Source: Microbacterium sp. (lineage in GTDB: Bacteria > Actinomycetota > Actinomycetes > Actinomycetales > Microbacteriaceae). From it: a stretch of DNA of 12,802 bases. The translations under genes were made by a program, and so were the position numbers. The stretch spans positions 1-12,802 of the forward strand of contig JAJUIM010000025.1 of assembly GCA_029267645.1 (NCBI GenBank), given 5' to 3'. Of this stretch, positions 1 through 6,172 are shown in pieces. Position 1 is the stretch's first letter; each line of letters begins with the position of its first letter. The notes beneath the pieces are model-generated. The model ran no database searches and was not told the DNA's origin. It was given only the letters and a program-made list of their open reading frames with translations.

Positions 1-437
1 AACTGGCTCGCGAGCACAGCGCCCGGCGTCTCGGCCACGATGCTCTTGGCGGCCTCGACGGCGCCGTTCATGCCCTTGGCGGGGTCGGTCAGCACGAGCT
101 CGGCACCGAGGGCGCGCAGCAGCACGCGGCGCTCGCTCGACATCGACGAGGGCATCGTGAGGATGACCTTGTAGCCGCGCGCGGCGCCGACGAGCGCGAG
201 CGCGATGCCCGTGTTGCCCGACGTGCCCTCGACGATCGTGCCGCCGGCGGGCAGCTCGCCCGACGCCTCGGCCGCGTCGATGATCGCGACGCCCAGGCGG
301 TCCTTCACCGACGAACCGGGGTTGAAGAACTCGAGCTTCGCGAACACCTCGGCACCTGCGCCGTCGGTCACGCGGTTGAGGCGGACGAGCGGGGTCTTGC
401 CGAACGCGCTCGAGATGTCGTTGTGGATCGCAGCCAT
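1..437 (-). CDS. cysK: Cysteine synthase A, O-acetylserine sulfhydrylase (partial, 3' part outside the window)
   Basis: Catalyses the last step of cysteine synthesis: O-acetyl-L-serine plus sulfide gives cysteine plus acetate, with PLP as cofactor, in the cytoplasm. Translating the minus strand from the ATG at 437-435 gives 145 residues up to the window edge. They show the family hallmarks in order: GKTPLVRLN (13-21), the PLP-lysine motif SSVKDR (Lys45) and the substrate-loop motif GTSGNTG (71-77), followed by a Rossmann-like stretch and the SSMSSERR segment. A purine-rich AAGGGAAGG ribosome site lies 6 bases before the ATG. The gene is divergent from prmC. Cystathionine beta-synthase shares the fold, but the compact N-terminus and GTSGNTG loop fit CysK better. 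The C-terminal half and any downstream cysE lie outside the window. Confidence 0.93.
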   Translation of the reverse strand, partial: MAAIHNDISSAFGKTPLVRLNRVTDGAGAEVFAKLEFFNPGSSVKDRLGVAIIDAAEASGELPAGGTIVEGTSGNTGIALALVGAARGYKVILTMPSSMSSERRVLLRALGAELVLTDPAKGMNGAVEAAKSIVAETPGAVLASQ

Positions 438-497
438 CGGGTGCCTTCCCTTCGGGGTCCTGGCGGTCCGACGGGGACGTCGTCGAACCTCTGAGCC

Positions 498-503
498 AGC
501 CTA
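498..503 (-). promoter_or_regulatory. Candidate -10 element for cysK (TAGGCT)
   Basis: On the minus strand TAGGCT matches the actinobacterial TANNNT -10 consensus. It would start transcription near position 490, giving a leader of about 50-55 nt that includes the purine-rich ribosome site before cysK. No convincing -35 is visible at 17-18 bp. The same TAGNNT form recurs at the other promoter candidates in the window. Confidence 0.45.
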
Positions 504-562
504 CGGGGGCGCGAGAGCGGTCGGCCACGAGTGTGACGGAGGATTTCGGGATCCGCGGGGCA

Positions 563-568
563 TAGAGT
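563..568 (+). promoter_or_regulatory. Candidate -10 element for prmC (TAGAGT), leaderless arrangement
   Basis: TAGAGT fits TANNNT. Its last T is 8 bases before the GTG that starts prmC at 577, so a start site 7-9 bases downstream falls on or next to the first base of the start codon. No Shine-Dalgarno sequence lies in between. This is the geometry of leaderless actinobacterial genes. No clear -35 is seen. Confidence 0.5.
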
Positions 569-576
569 CTCGTGTC

Positions 577-1455
577 GTGGCTGCCGACGAGACGATCCCC
601 CTGCGCGACGCCCTGCGGGGCGCGGTCGATGTGCTCTTCTCCGCGGGGGTCCCGGATCCCGCGGTCGACGCCGAGCTGCTGCTCGCGTGGGCCCTCGGCC
701 CCGACGTGACGCGCGGCGAGGTGCACGCCGGGATCGTCCGGGGCGCCGCGCTCGAGCCCGAGCAGCACGCCGCGTTCCGCGCGGTCGTCCGGCGCCGCGC
801 CGAGCGCGAGCCGCTGCAGCACATCACGGGATCCGCGCCGTTCCGCCACCTCGTGCTCGACGTCGGCCCCGGCGTCTTCGTGCCGCGCCCCGAGACCGAG
901 CAGGTCGCGCAGATCGCGATCGACGCGCTCGCCGTCGCGGCCGAGCCCGAGCCGATCGCGGTCGACCTCGGCACGGGATCCGGCGCGATCGCGCTCGCGA
1001 TGGCGACCGAGGTGCCGAGGGCGCGGGTGTACGCGGTCGAGAAGTCGGACGATGCGATCGCGTGGACGCGCCGCAACGTCGAGCGCATCGCGCCCTCCGT
1101 CGACCTGCGCCACGGCGACCTGGCCGACGCGTTCGGCGACCTCGACGGCCGCGTCGCGGTCGTCGCCTCCAACCCGCCCTACGTGCCGGACGACGCGATC
1201 CCGCGCGACGAGGAGGTGCGGCGCTTCGACCCCGCGCTCGCGCTGTACGGCGGATCCGACGGGCTCGACGTCGTGCGCGTCGTGAGCCGCGTGGGCCTGC
1301 GCCTCGCGCGGCCGGGCGGCCTCGTCGTGATCGAGCACGGCGAGCAGCAGGGGCGGGCGATCCGCGAGCTGCTCGCCGGCGACGGCTGGCTGGGCGCCGC
1401 GACGCACCCGGATCTCACGATGCGCGACCGCGCGACGACCGCCGTGCGGCCGTGA
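577..1455 (+). CDS. prmC: Peptide chain release factor N5-glutamine methyltransferase
   Basis: Methylates the glutamine of the GGQ motif of release factors RF1 and RF2, using S-adenosylmethionine, which raises termination efficiency. From the GTG at 577 the product is 292 aa, normal for PrmC/HemK. An N-terminal helical domain (about 1-95) is followed by PRPETE (103-108), the SAM-binding motif VDLGTGSG (129-136), and the catalytic NPPY (199-202) that binds the substrate glutamine amide. The frame stays open upstream to about 205, but nothing PrmC-like is encoded there and that part overlaps cysK. The GTG sits just after a -10-like TAGAGT and matches the usual family N-terminus, so I chose it. 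In many actinobacteria prfA (RF1) directly precedes prmC; here cysK on the opposite strand takes that place. Forty bases separate it from tsaC. Confidence 0.94.
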   Translation: MAADETIPLRDALRGAVDVLFSAGVPDPAVDAELLLAWALGPDVTRGEVHAGIVRGAALEPEQHAAFRAVVRRRAEREPLQHITGSAPFRHLVLDVGPGVFVPRPETEQVAQIAIDALAVAAEPEPIAVDLGTGSGAIALAMATEVPRARVYAVEKSDDAIAWTRRNVERIAPSVDLRHGDLADAFGDLDGRVAVVASNPPYVPDDAIPRDEEVRRFDPALALYGGSDGLDVVRVVSRVGLRLARPGGLVVIEHGEQQGRAIRELLAGDGWLGAATHPDLTMRDRATTAVRP

Positions 1456-1482
1456 TCGCCCGGAACTCCAAGGACCGATCCG

Positions 1483-1488
1483 TAGAAT
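1483..1488 (+). promoter_or_regulatory. Candidate -10 element for tsaC (TAGAAT), leaderless arrangement
   Basis: TAGAAT is the best -10 match in the window. Seven bases separate it from the GTG at 1496, so transcription would begin at or beside the start codon. There is no ribosome site in those seven bases. The element lies in the 40-bp gap after prmC, so tsaC may be transcribed both from here and by read-through. No clear -35 is seen. Confidence 0.55.
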
Positions 1489-1495
1489 CGAGCGC

Positions 1496-2188
1496 GTGAT
1501 GACCTCCGTCTTCGACTGCAGCGACCGCGACCAGATGCTCGCGGGCATGCGGCAGGCGCGTCAGGCGATCGGCCGCGGCGACGTGATCGTCGCCCCGACC
1601 GACACGGTCTACGGCGTCGCCGCCGACGCGTTCAGCCCCGCCGCCGTGCAGAAGCTGCTCGACGTGAAGGGCCGCTCGAGGCAGCAGCCGCCGCCCGTCC
1701 TCGTCGCGAACACCGACGCGCTGCGCGCGCTCGTCGAGGAGGTTCCCGAGGAGGTCACGCGCCTCGTCGAGGCGTTCTGGCCGGGCGGGCTCACGATCGT
1801 GCTGCCCGCGCAGCCGTCGCTCACGTGGGACCTCGGCGAGACGCAGGGCACGGTCGCCGTGCGCCAGCCCGATCACCCCCTCATGCTCGAGCTGCTCGCC
1901 GAGACGGGCCCGCTCGTGGTGTCGAGCGCGAACCTCACGGGCAAGCCCGCCGCGATCGACGCGGCTGCCGCCCGCGACATGCTGCGCGACACGGTCGCGG
2001 TCTACCTCGACGACGGCCCCGTGAAGACGGGCGTCGCCTCGACGATCGTCGACGCGACCTCGCTCGTGGGCGCCCGCGGGGAGCGCACGGTGCGCGTGCT
2101 GCGCGAGGGTGCGATCTCGCGCGCCGAGCTGCGCGAGGTGCTGGGCGATGCGCTCGAGCCCGACCCCGACGAGGATCCGACGGGGTGA
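1496..2188 (+). CDS. tsaC: L-threonylcarbamoyladenylate synthase (Sua5/YciO/YrdC family)
   Basis: Makes threonylcarbamoyl-AMP from threonine, bicarbonate and ATP, the first step of the t6A37 modification of ANN-decoding tRNAs. The product is 230 aa, a one-domain TsaC-like length without the extra C-terminal Sua5 domain. Visible family motifs are PTDTVYG (34-40), the nucleotide-site KGRSRQ segment (58-63), PGGLTIVLP (96-104), VAVRQPDHP (120-128) and SSANLTG (143-149). Two start codons sit back to back, GTG at 1496 and ATG at 1499. With the -10 at 1483-1488 the gene is probably leaderless, starting at one of these. Its stop overlaps the start of wecA (GTGA), implying translational coupling. The cluster prmC-tsaC is common in actinobacteria. 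Confidence 0.93.
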   Translation: MMTSVFDCSDRDQMLAGMRQARQAIGRGDVIVAPTDTVYGVAADAFSPAAVQKLLDVKGRSRQQPPPVLVANTDALRALVEEVPEEVTRLVEAFWPGGLTIVLPAQPSLTWDLGETQGTVAVRQPDHPLMLELLAETGPLVVSSANLTGKPAAIDAAAARDMLRDTVAVYLDDGPVKTGVASTIVDATSLVGARGERTVRVLREGAISRAELREVLGDALEPDPDEDPTG

Positions 2189-3357
2189 AGCTCTATCTGC
2201 TGACCATCCTCCTCACGGCGGCGATCACGTTCGTCCTGTCGTGGGGCGTCTGGCGGCTCGCCCTGAAGTACAAGCTGCACCCGCCCGTGCGCGAGCGCGA
2301 CGTGCACACGCGCCCGACGCCCCGTCTCGGCGGGATCGCGATGTTCCTCGGCATCGTGGCGGCCTTCCTCATCTCGCGCACGATCGACTACTTCGACATC
2401 TTCTGGGTCGAGCCCCGCGTCGTCTGGTCGGTGCTCGCGGCGACGCTGCTCATCGCGCTCGTCGGCATCGCCGACGACCTGTGGGATCTCGACTGGATGA
2501 TCAAGCTCGGCGCGCAGTTCCTCGCCGCCGGCATCATCGCGATCGGCGGGGGCGTGCAGATCTACGCGCTGCCGATCGGCGGCATCGCGGTGTGGTCGAG
2601 CTCCGTGAGCATCATCCTCACGATGTTCGCGATCGTCATCGTCATGAACGCTGTGAACTTCATCGACGGCCTCGACGGCCTCGTGGCGGGCGTGTGCCTC
2701 ATCGCCAACGGGGTCTTCTTCGTCTACTCGTACATCCTCGTGCGCGACTCGGGCGCGACGAGCTACGCCAACCTCGGCACGTTCATCGCCGCCGTCGTCG
2801 TGGGCGCGTGCCTCGGGTTCCTCCCGATCAACTGGAACCCCGCGAAGATGTTCATGGGCGACACGGGCGCCCTCGTGCTCGGCCTGCTGATGGCGACGAG
2901 CGGCATCGCCATCACGGGGCAGATCCCGCCCGCGGCGCTCGAGCCCGACGTGACGGGCCGCTCGCAGATCCTCGGCACGCTCATCCCCGTGCTGCTGCCC
3001 CTCATCGTCGTGCTGCTGCCGCTGCTCGACTTCGGGCTCGCCGTCATCCGCCGCATGAGCCGCGGCAAGTCGCCGTTCTCTCCCGATCGCGAGCACCTGC
3101 ACCACCGCATGCTCGACATGGGCCACTCCGACCGCGACGCGACGCTCATCTTCTACGCGTGGACCGCGATCGTCTCGCTCACGGTCCTCCTCATGTACCT
3201 CTTCACGGGCGCCGACTGGTTCGGCGGCCACTGGTTCGGCGAGTACTGGATCGCGGTCGGCTACGGCGTCGTGGGCATCGCCGCGTGCCTCGTGCTCGCG
3301 CTCGTGCCGTCGAAGCCCGTGCAGAAGAGCGACGACGCGTCGCAGCCGGCGCCATGA
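2185..3357 (+). CDS. wecA: Undecaprenyl-phosphate GlcNAc-1-phosphate transferase family (WecA/Rfe, MraY superfamily)
   Basis: Transfers a sugar-1-phosphate from a UDP-sugar to polyprenyl phosphate in the cytoplasmic membrane, starting lipid-linked synthesis of cell-wall linker, teichoic or other envelope glycans. The product is 390 aa with about 10-11 predicted membrane helices. Active-site motifs appear in the expected order: DDLWDLD (97-103, the Mg-binding aspartates), NFIDGLDG (158-165), MFMGDTG (222-228) and the HLHHR box (304-308), which is characteristic of the WecA branch rather than MraY. The C-terminus (about 372-390) is short and polar. The GTG at 2185 overlaps the tsaC stop by 4 bases, and its own TGA overlaps the ATG of the next gene by 4 bases, so tsaC, wecA and the membrane protein look translationally coupled. 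The exact sugar cannot be read from sequence; GlcNAc is the family default. Confidence 0.9.
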   Translation: MKLYLLTILLTAAITFVLSWGVWRLALKYKLHPPVRERDVHTRPTPRLGGIAMFLGIVAAFLISRTIDYFDIFWVEPRVVWSVLAATLLIALVGIADDLWDLDWMIKLGAQFLAAGIIAIGGGVQIYALPIGGIAVWSSSVSIILTMFAIVIVMNAVNFIDGLDGLVAGVCLIANGVFFVYSYILVRDSGATSYANLGTFIAAVVVGACLGFLPINWNPAKMFMGDTGALVLGLLMATSGIAITGQIPPAALEPDVTGRSQILGTLIPVLLPLIVVLLPLLDFGLAVIRRMSRGKSPFSPDREHLHHRMLDMGHSDRDATLIFYAWTAIVSLTVLLMYLFTGADWFGGHWFGEYWIAVGYGVVGIAACLVLALVPSKPVQKSDDASQPAP

Positions 3358-3773
3358 CCCGCAACCCGACGGCCGTCCGATCCCTCGCGCTGTGCGCCGC
3401 GGGCTGGCTCGTCGCGGGATCCGCCGCCGTCGCGATCGCGGCGCTCGTCGCGGGATCCGCTGGCGCCGCGAGCGCGGCCGTCGCGGCGGCGGTCGGCCTC
3501 GTCTTCCCCGTGCTGTCGGCCGTCGCGCTGCTCGTGCCCGACCGCCGGTACGGCACGAAGCGCTTCGCGGCGCAGGCATTCGTGCTGTTCCTCGCGGGCT
3601 TCCTGGCGAAGGCGCTGCTGTTCCTCGTCGCGCTCGGCGCGCTCACGGCCTCCGACGGGATCCTCGCGGGCGCCGCGTACGGCGCGCTCGCCGCGACGGC
3701 CGTCGGCTCGCTCGCGATCGACGTCGCGATCGTCAACGGGATCCCCGTGCCGCCCGGTCGGGGGAGTTCATAG
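3354..3773 (+). CDS. Small four-helix membrane protein, AtpI position, paralogue of the next gene
   Basis: A 139-aa integral membrane protein with four hydrophobic segments at about 11-33, 40-61, 72-97 and 103-127, very rich in alanine. Its ATG overlaps the wecA stop (ATGA), and no separate ribosome site is seen, so translation is probably coupled. It aligns without gaps, at a constant offset of five residues, with the product of the next gene over residues 9-127; I count about 40 identities by hand. Shared features are a FPxLxA turn (51-56), RxxGT between helices 2 and 3 (64-68), FLxK in helix 3 (Lys86), YGAL (109-112) and SLxxDV in helix 4 (Asp123). In other actinobacteria this locus holds AtpI-like proteins. 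A helper role in ATP synthase assembly or ion supply is inferred from position only. It contains four GGATCC hexamers. Its function is unknown. Confidence 0.75.
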   Translation: MTRNPTAVRSLALCAAGWLVAGSAAVAIAALVAGSAGAASAAVAAAVGLVFPVLSAVALLVPDRRYGTKRFAAQAFVLFLAGFLAKALLFLVALGALTASDGILAGAAYGALAATAVGSLAIDVAIVNGIPVPPGRGSS

Positions 3774-3791
3774 CGAGGCGCGATAGCCTCG
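3774..3791. repeat. Inverted repeat CGAGGC-N6-GCCTCG between the two membrane-protein genes
   Basis: Perfect 6-bp arms flank a 6-base loop, starting at the first base after the TAG stop of the upstream membrane-protein gene. The right arm overlaps the candidate -10 TAGCCT (3784-3789). It could be a weak mRNA hairpin or an operator over that promoter. No T-tract follows, so it is unlikely to be a strong terminator. Confidence 0.45.
3784..3789 (+). promoter_or_regulatory. Candidate -10 element for the second membrane-protein gene (TAGCCT)
   Basis: GATAGCCT closely resembles GATAGGCT upstream of atpB. It lies in the 87-bp gap before the ATG at 3861 and would give a leader of about 65 nt carrying the AGGAGA ribosome site. 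No clear -35 is seen, and it overlaps an inverted repeat. Confidence 0.35.
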
Positions 3792-3860
3792 AGACGCCCG
3801 CGCCCACAGGCGCCGTCCGACATCGCCCGCGCACCCGCGCGAGACCCCAGGAGACCGCAC

Positions 3861-4328
3861 ATGGCCCCCTCGCCCGTGTCCAGCAACCCGATCATGCGCA
3901 ACGTGCTCATCTGGAGCTCGGTCGTCTGCGCGGTCGCGCTCGTGGGGGCGGCCGTCATCGGCCAGATCGTCGGGGGAGGGGCGGGCCTCTGGAGCGGCGT
4001 GCTCGGCACCGTCATCGGCTTCCTGTTCCCCGCGCTCACGGCCGGGAGCATCCTCTTCGCGAACCGCTGGTTCGGCACCCCCAACTATCCCGTGGTCTTC
4101 TTCGGGATCTTCATGGGCGTCTTCCTCGTGAAGATCCTCGCGTTCATCATCGCGCTGAACCTCGTCTTCGGCCTCGAATGGATCGTGCCGGGCGTGCTCT
4201 ACGGCGCCCTCATCACGACCGCCGTGGCGTCGCTCGTGGTCGACGTCGTCGTCATCGCGAAGATGCGGATCCCGTCGGTCAGCGACGTCTCGCTCCCCGG
4301 CGACGACGAGGATCCCGCGGGCCGCTGA
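3861..4328 (+). CDS. Small four-helix membrane protein preceding atpB, AtpI-like candidate
   Basis: A 155-aa membrane protein with four hydrophobic segments at about 15-37, 45-67, 78-102 and 108-132, and an acidic cytoplasmic-looking tail (about 139-155). A good AGGAGA ribosome site (3849-3854) is 6 bases from the ATG. It is homologous to the preceding gene; conserved points include FPxLxA (56-61), RxxGT (69-73), FLVK with Lys91 in helix 3, YGAL (114-117) and SLxxDV with Asp128 in helix 4. It is the last gene before the ATP synthase genes, the place of atpI in many bacteria and of the Rv1303-like membrane protein in mycobacteria. AtpI proteins are thought to help c-ring assembly or Mg2+ supply. 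I see no decisive AtpI signature, so the assignment rests on size, topology and position. Confidence 0.8.
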   Translation: MAPSPVSSNPIMRNVLIWSSVVCAVALVGAAVIGQIVGGGAGLWSGVLGTVIGFLFPALTAGSILFANRWFGTPNYPVVFFGIFMGVFLVKILAFIIALNLVFGLEWIVPGVLYGALITTAVASLVVDVVVIAKMRIPSVSDVSLPGDDEDPAGR

Positions 4329-4368
4329 TCGATTTCTACAGCGCGTCAAAAGCACTCCGCACCTTTGA

Positions 4369-4374
4369 TAGGCT
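4369..4374 (+). promoter_or_regulatory. Candidate -10 element of the atp operon (TAGGCT)
   Basis: TAGGCT within TTTGATAGGCTTGAC fits the actinobacterial -10 and lies in a locally AT-rich patch (about 4327-4380) that stands out from the GC-rich surroundings. Transcription would start near 4381, giving an atpB leader of about 110 nt. A GTCAAA hexamer at 4345-4350 is a possible but poor -35 (18-bp spacer). Confidence 0.5.
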
Positions 4375-4451
4375 TGACGAGGTTCTGCGACGGGTCCCGG
4401 CACGCTGAGGCGCCGGTTCGACGCGAGGAGCCCTCATACCACCGCACACCC

Positions 4452-4469
4452 CGCAGGCCCCGGCCTGCG
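4452..4469 (+). other. Hairpin in the atp operon leader, just before the atpB ribosome site
   Basis: Perfect inverted repeat CGCAGGCC-CC-GGCCTGCG (8-bp arms; in RNA a 7-bp stem with a 4-base loop). It ends 9 bases before the GGAG at 4479-4482. Its place in the untranslated leader suggests an effect on atpB translation or mRNA stability; this is inference. Confidence 0.5.
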
Positions 4470-4489
4470 CGAGAAGCTGGAGCCATGCG

Positions 4490-5293
4490 TTGACTCAGGC
4501 GAGCATGATCGCACCGATGGCCGATGAGGTCGAGTTCCACCCGCCGTCGATTGCCGACTTCTTCCCGGAAGCGCTCCTCTTCGAGGGCACGCCTTTCGAG
4601 TTCACGCGGATCAACCTCGTTCAGGTCATCGCGACCGTCCTGCTCGTGGTCTTCCTGCTGCTCGGCACACGCAACATGAAGGTCGTGCCGGGCCGCTTCC
4701 AGCAGATCACCGAGTTCGGCTTCTCGTTCGTCCGCGAGCAGATCGCCTTCCAGGTCATCGGCAAGCAGGACGGCAAGCGCTTCGTGCCGCTGCTGTCGGT
4801 GCTGTTCTTCGGCATCCTCTTCTTCAACCTGATGGGCGTGATCCCCGCGCTCAACATCCAGGGCACGAGCGTCATCGGCGTGCCGCTGCTGCTCGCGGTC
4901 GTCGCGTACATCGCGTTCATCTACGCGGGCATCCGCAAGCACGGCTTCGGGCGGTTCATGAAGAACTCGCTCGTCCCGGGCGGCGTGCCCGGCTACCTGA
5001 TCCCCATCATCTCGATCATCGAGTTCATCTCGACGTTCGTCTTCCGGCCCATCTCGCTGACGCTGCGACTGCTGCTGAACATGATGGTCGGCCACCTCAT
5101 GCTGGTGCTGTTCTTCAGCGCCACGCACTTCTTCCTGCTGAGCTTCAACTGGCTGACCGTGCTCTCGCCCGGTTCGCTGGCGCTCGGCTTCGCCTTCACC
5201 CTGTTCGAAATCTTCGTCGCCTTCCTCCAGGCGTACGTCTTCACCATCCTCACCGCGGTCTACATCCAGCTCGCGGTTGCGGACGAGCACTGA
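4490..5293 (+). CDS. atpB: ATP synthase Fo subunit a
   Basis: The stator membrane subunit that forms the two proton half-channels against the c-ring. The product is 267 aa from the TTG at 4490, with five to six membrane helices. The essential arginine lies in ISLTLRLLLNMMVGH (Arg193 in this numbering), equivalent to the Arg of the LRLFGNM motif in E. coli. NLMGVIPAL (113-121) and the PGYLIPIISIIEFIS segment before the arginine are also typical. Start choice: GGAG at 4479-4482 is 7 bases from the TTG, good spacing. ATG codons at 4505 and 4517 are in frame but lack a ribosome site as good. The ATG at 4485 opens a different frame that stops after two codons. First gene of the atp operon; atpE follows after 47 bp. 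Confidence 0.96.
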   Translation: MTQASMIAPMADEVEFHPPSIADFFPEALLFEGTPFEFTRINLVQVIATVLLVVFLLLGTRNMKVVPGRFQQITEFGFSFVREQIAFQVIGKQDGKRFVPLLSVLFFGILFFNLMGVIPALNIQGTSVIGVPLLLAVVAYIAFIYAGIRKHGFGRFMKNSLVPGGVPGYLIPIISIIEFISTFVFRPISLTLRLLLNMMVGHLMLVLFFSATHFFLLSFNWLTVLSPGSLALGFAFTLFEIFVAFLQAYVFTILTAVYIQLAVADEH

Positions 5294-5297
5294 CTGA

Positions 5298-5319
5298 CGA
5301 GCAGCTGACCGGCTGCTCG
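5298..5319 (+). other. Hairpin in the atpB-atpE intergenic region
   Basis: Perfect 8-bp arms CGAGCAGC / GCTGCTCG around the 6-base loop TGACCG. It starts 5 bases after the atpB stop and ends 6 bases before the GAAAGGA ribosome site of atpE. No T-tract follows, so it is not a standard terminator. It could be an mRNA-processing or stability element that helps produce the excess of subunit c that the ring needs. Confidence 0.55.
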
Positions 5320-5337
5320 CCCTACGAAAGGAAATAA

Positions 5338-5586
<249 letters not shown>

Positions 5587-5617
5587 TCCACCCCCGCCTC
5601 ACAGAGAAGGAGACAGG

Positions 5618-6172
5618 ATGCTGAACGCTCTTGTCACTGTCGCGGCGGAGGAGGGCGCGGACCAGAACCCGCTCTTCCCGGCGACGTACGACATCATCTG
5701 GTCTGCGGTGTGCTTCGTCATCATCGCGATCGTGGTGGTGGGCGTCGCCCTTCCCCGCATCAACAAGGTGCTCGACGCGCGTTCGGCTGCCATCGAGGGC
5801 AACATCGAGAAGGCCGACGAGGCGCAGCGCCAGGCCGAGGCCGCGCTCGCCGAGTACACGCAGCAGCTCGCTGACGCTCGCCGTGAGGCGGGCGAGATCC
5901 GCGAGGGCGCACGCGCCGACGGCAAGAAGATCGTCGACGAGGCCAAGGCCAACGCGACGATCGAGGCCGAGCGCATCACGGCGTCCGCGCACGCGCAGAT
6001 CGAGGCCGAGCGCCAGGCCGCCATGGTCTCGCTGCGCAACGACGTGGGCACGCTCGCGCTCGACCTGGCCGGCAACGTCATCGGCGAGACGATGGCCGAC
6101 GACCAGAAGGCTCAGGGCGTCGTCGACCGCTTCCTCGCCGACCTCGAGGCATCCGAGAAGGCGGCGAAGTAA
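5618..6172 (+). CDS. atpF: ATP synthase Fo subunit b
   Basis: The peripheral-stalk subunit linking the membrane a subunit to F1. The product is 184 aa, with a short N-terminal stretch, one membrane helix at about 26-45, then a long charged amphipathic helix rich in Ala, Glu, Arg and Lys (about 50-155) typical of the b dimer coiled coil, and a C-terminal end that binds delta. The ATG at 5618 has a strong AGAAGGAGA site (5605-5613). It ends in TAATG, its stop sharing one base with the start of atpH, so the two are probably translationally coupled. Unlike mycobacteria, b is not fused to delta here. Confidence 0.96.
   Translation: MLNALVTVAAEEGADQNPLFPATYDIIWSAVCFVIIAIVVVGVALPRINKVLDARSAAIEGNIEKADEAQRQAEAALAEYTQQLADARREAGEIREGARADGKKIVDEAKANATIEAERITASAHAQIEAERQAAMVSLRNDVGTLALDLAGNVIGETMADDQKAQGVVDRFLADLEASEKAAK

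Noticed and set aside
205..576. N-terminal extension of prmC in the same frame
   Set aside because: It would overlap the cysK coding region and encodes no PrmC-like sequence; the GTG at 577 gives the normal family length.
2002..3579. Long minus-strand frame opposite tsaC, wecA and the first membrane protein
   Set aside because: Low-complexity Arg/Asp/Glu/His-rich product, the antisense shadow of GC-rich coding sequence; no plausible start region or family match.
4374..4379. TTGACG as a -35 box for the atp operon
   Set aside because: No -10-like sequence lies 16-18 bp downstream, whereas TAGGCT overlapping its first base is itself a good -10.
4346..5290. Minus-strand frame opposite atpB and its leader
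   Set aside because: Extremely Glu/Asp/Arg/Gln-rich, typical of antisense reading of a hydrophobic membrane-protein gene.
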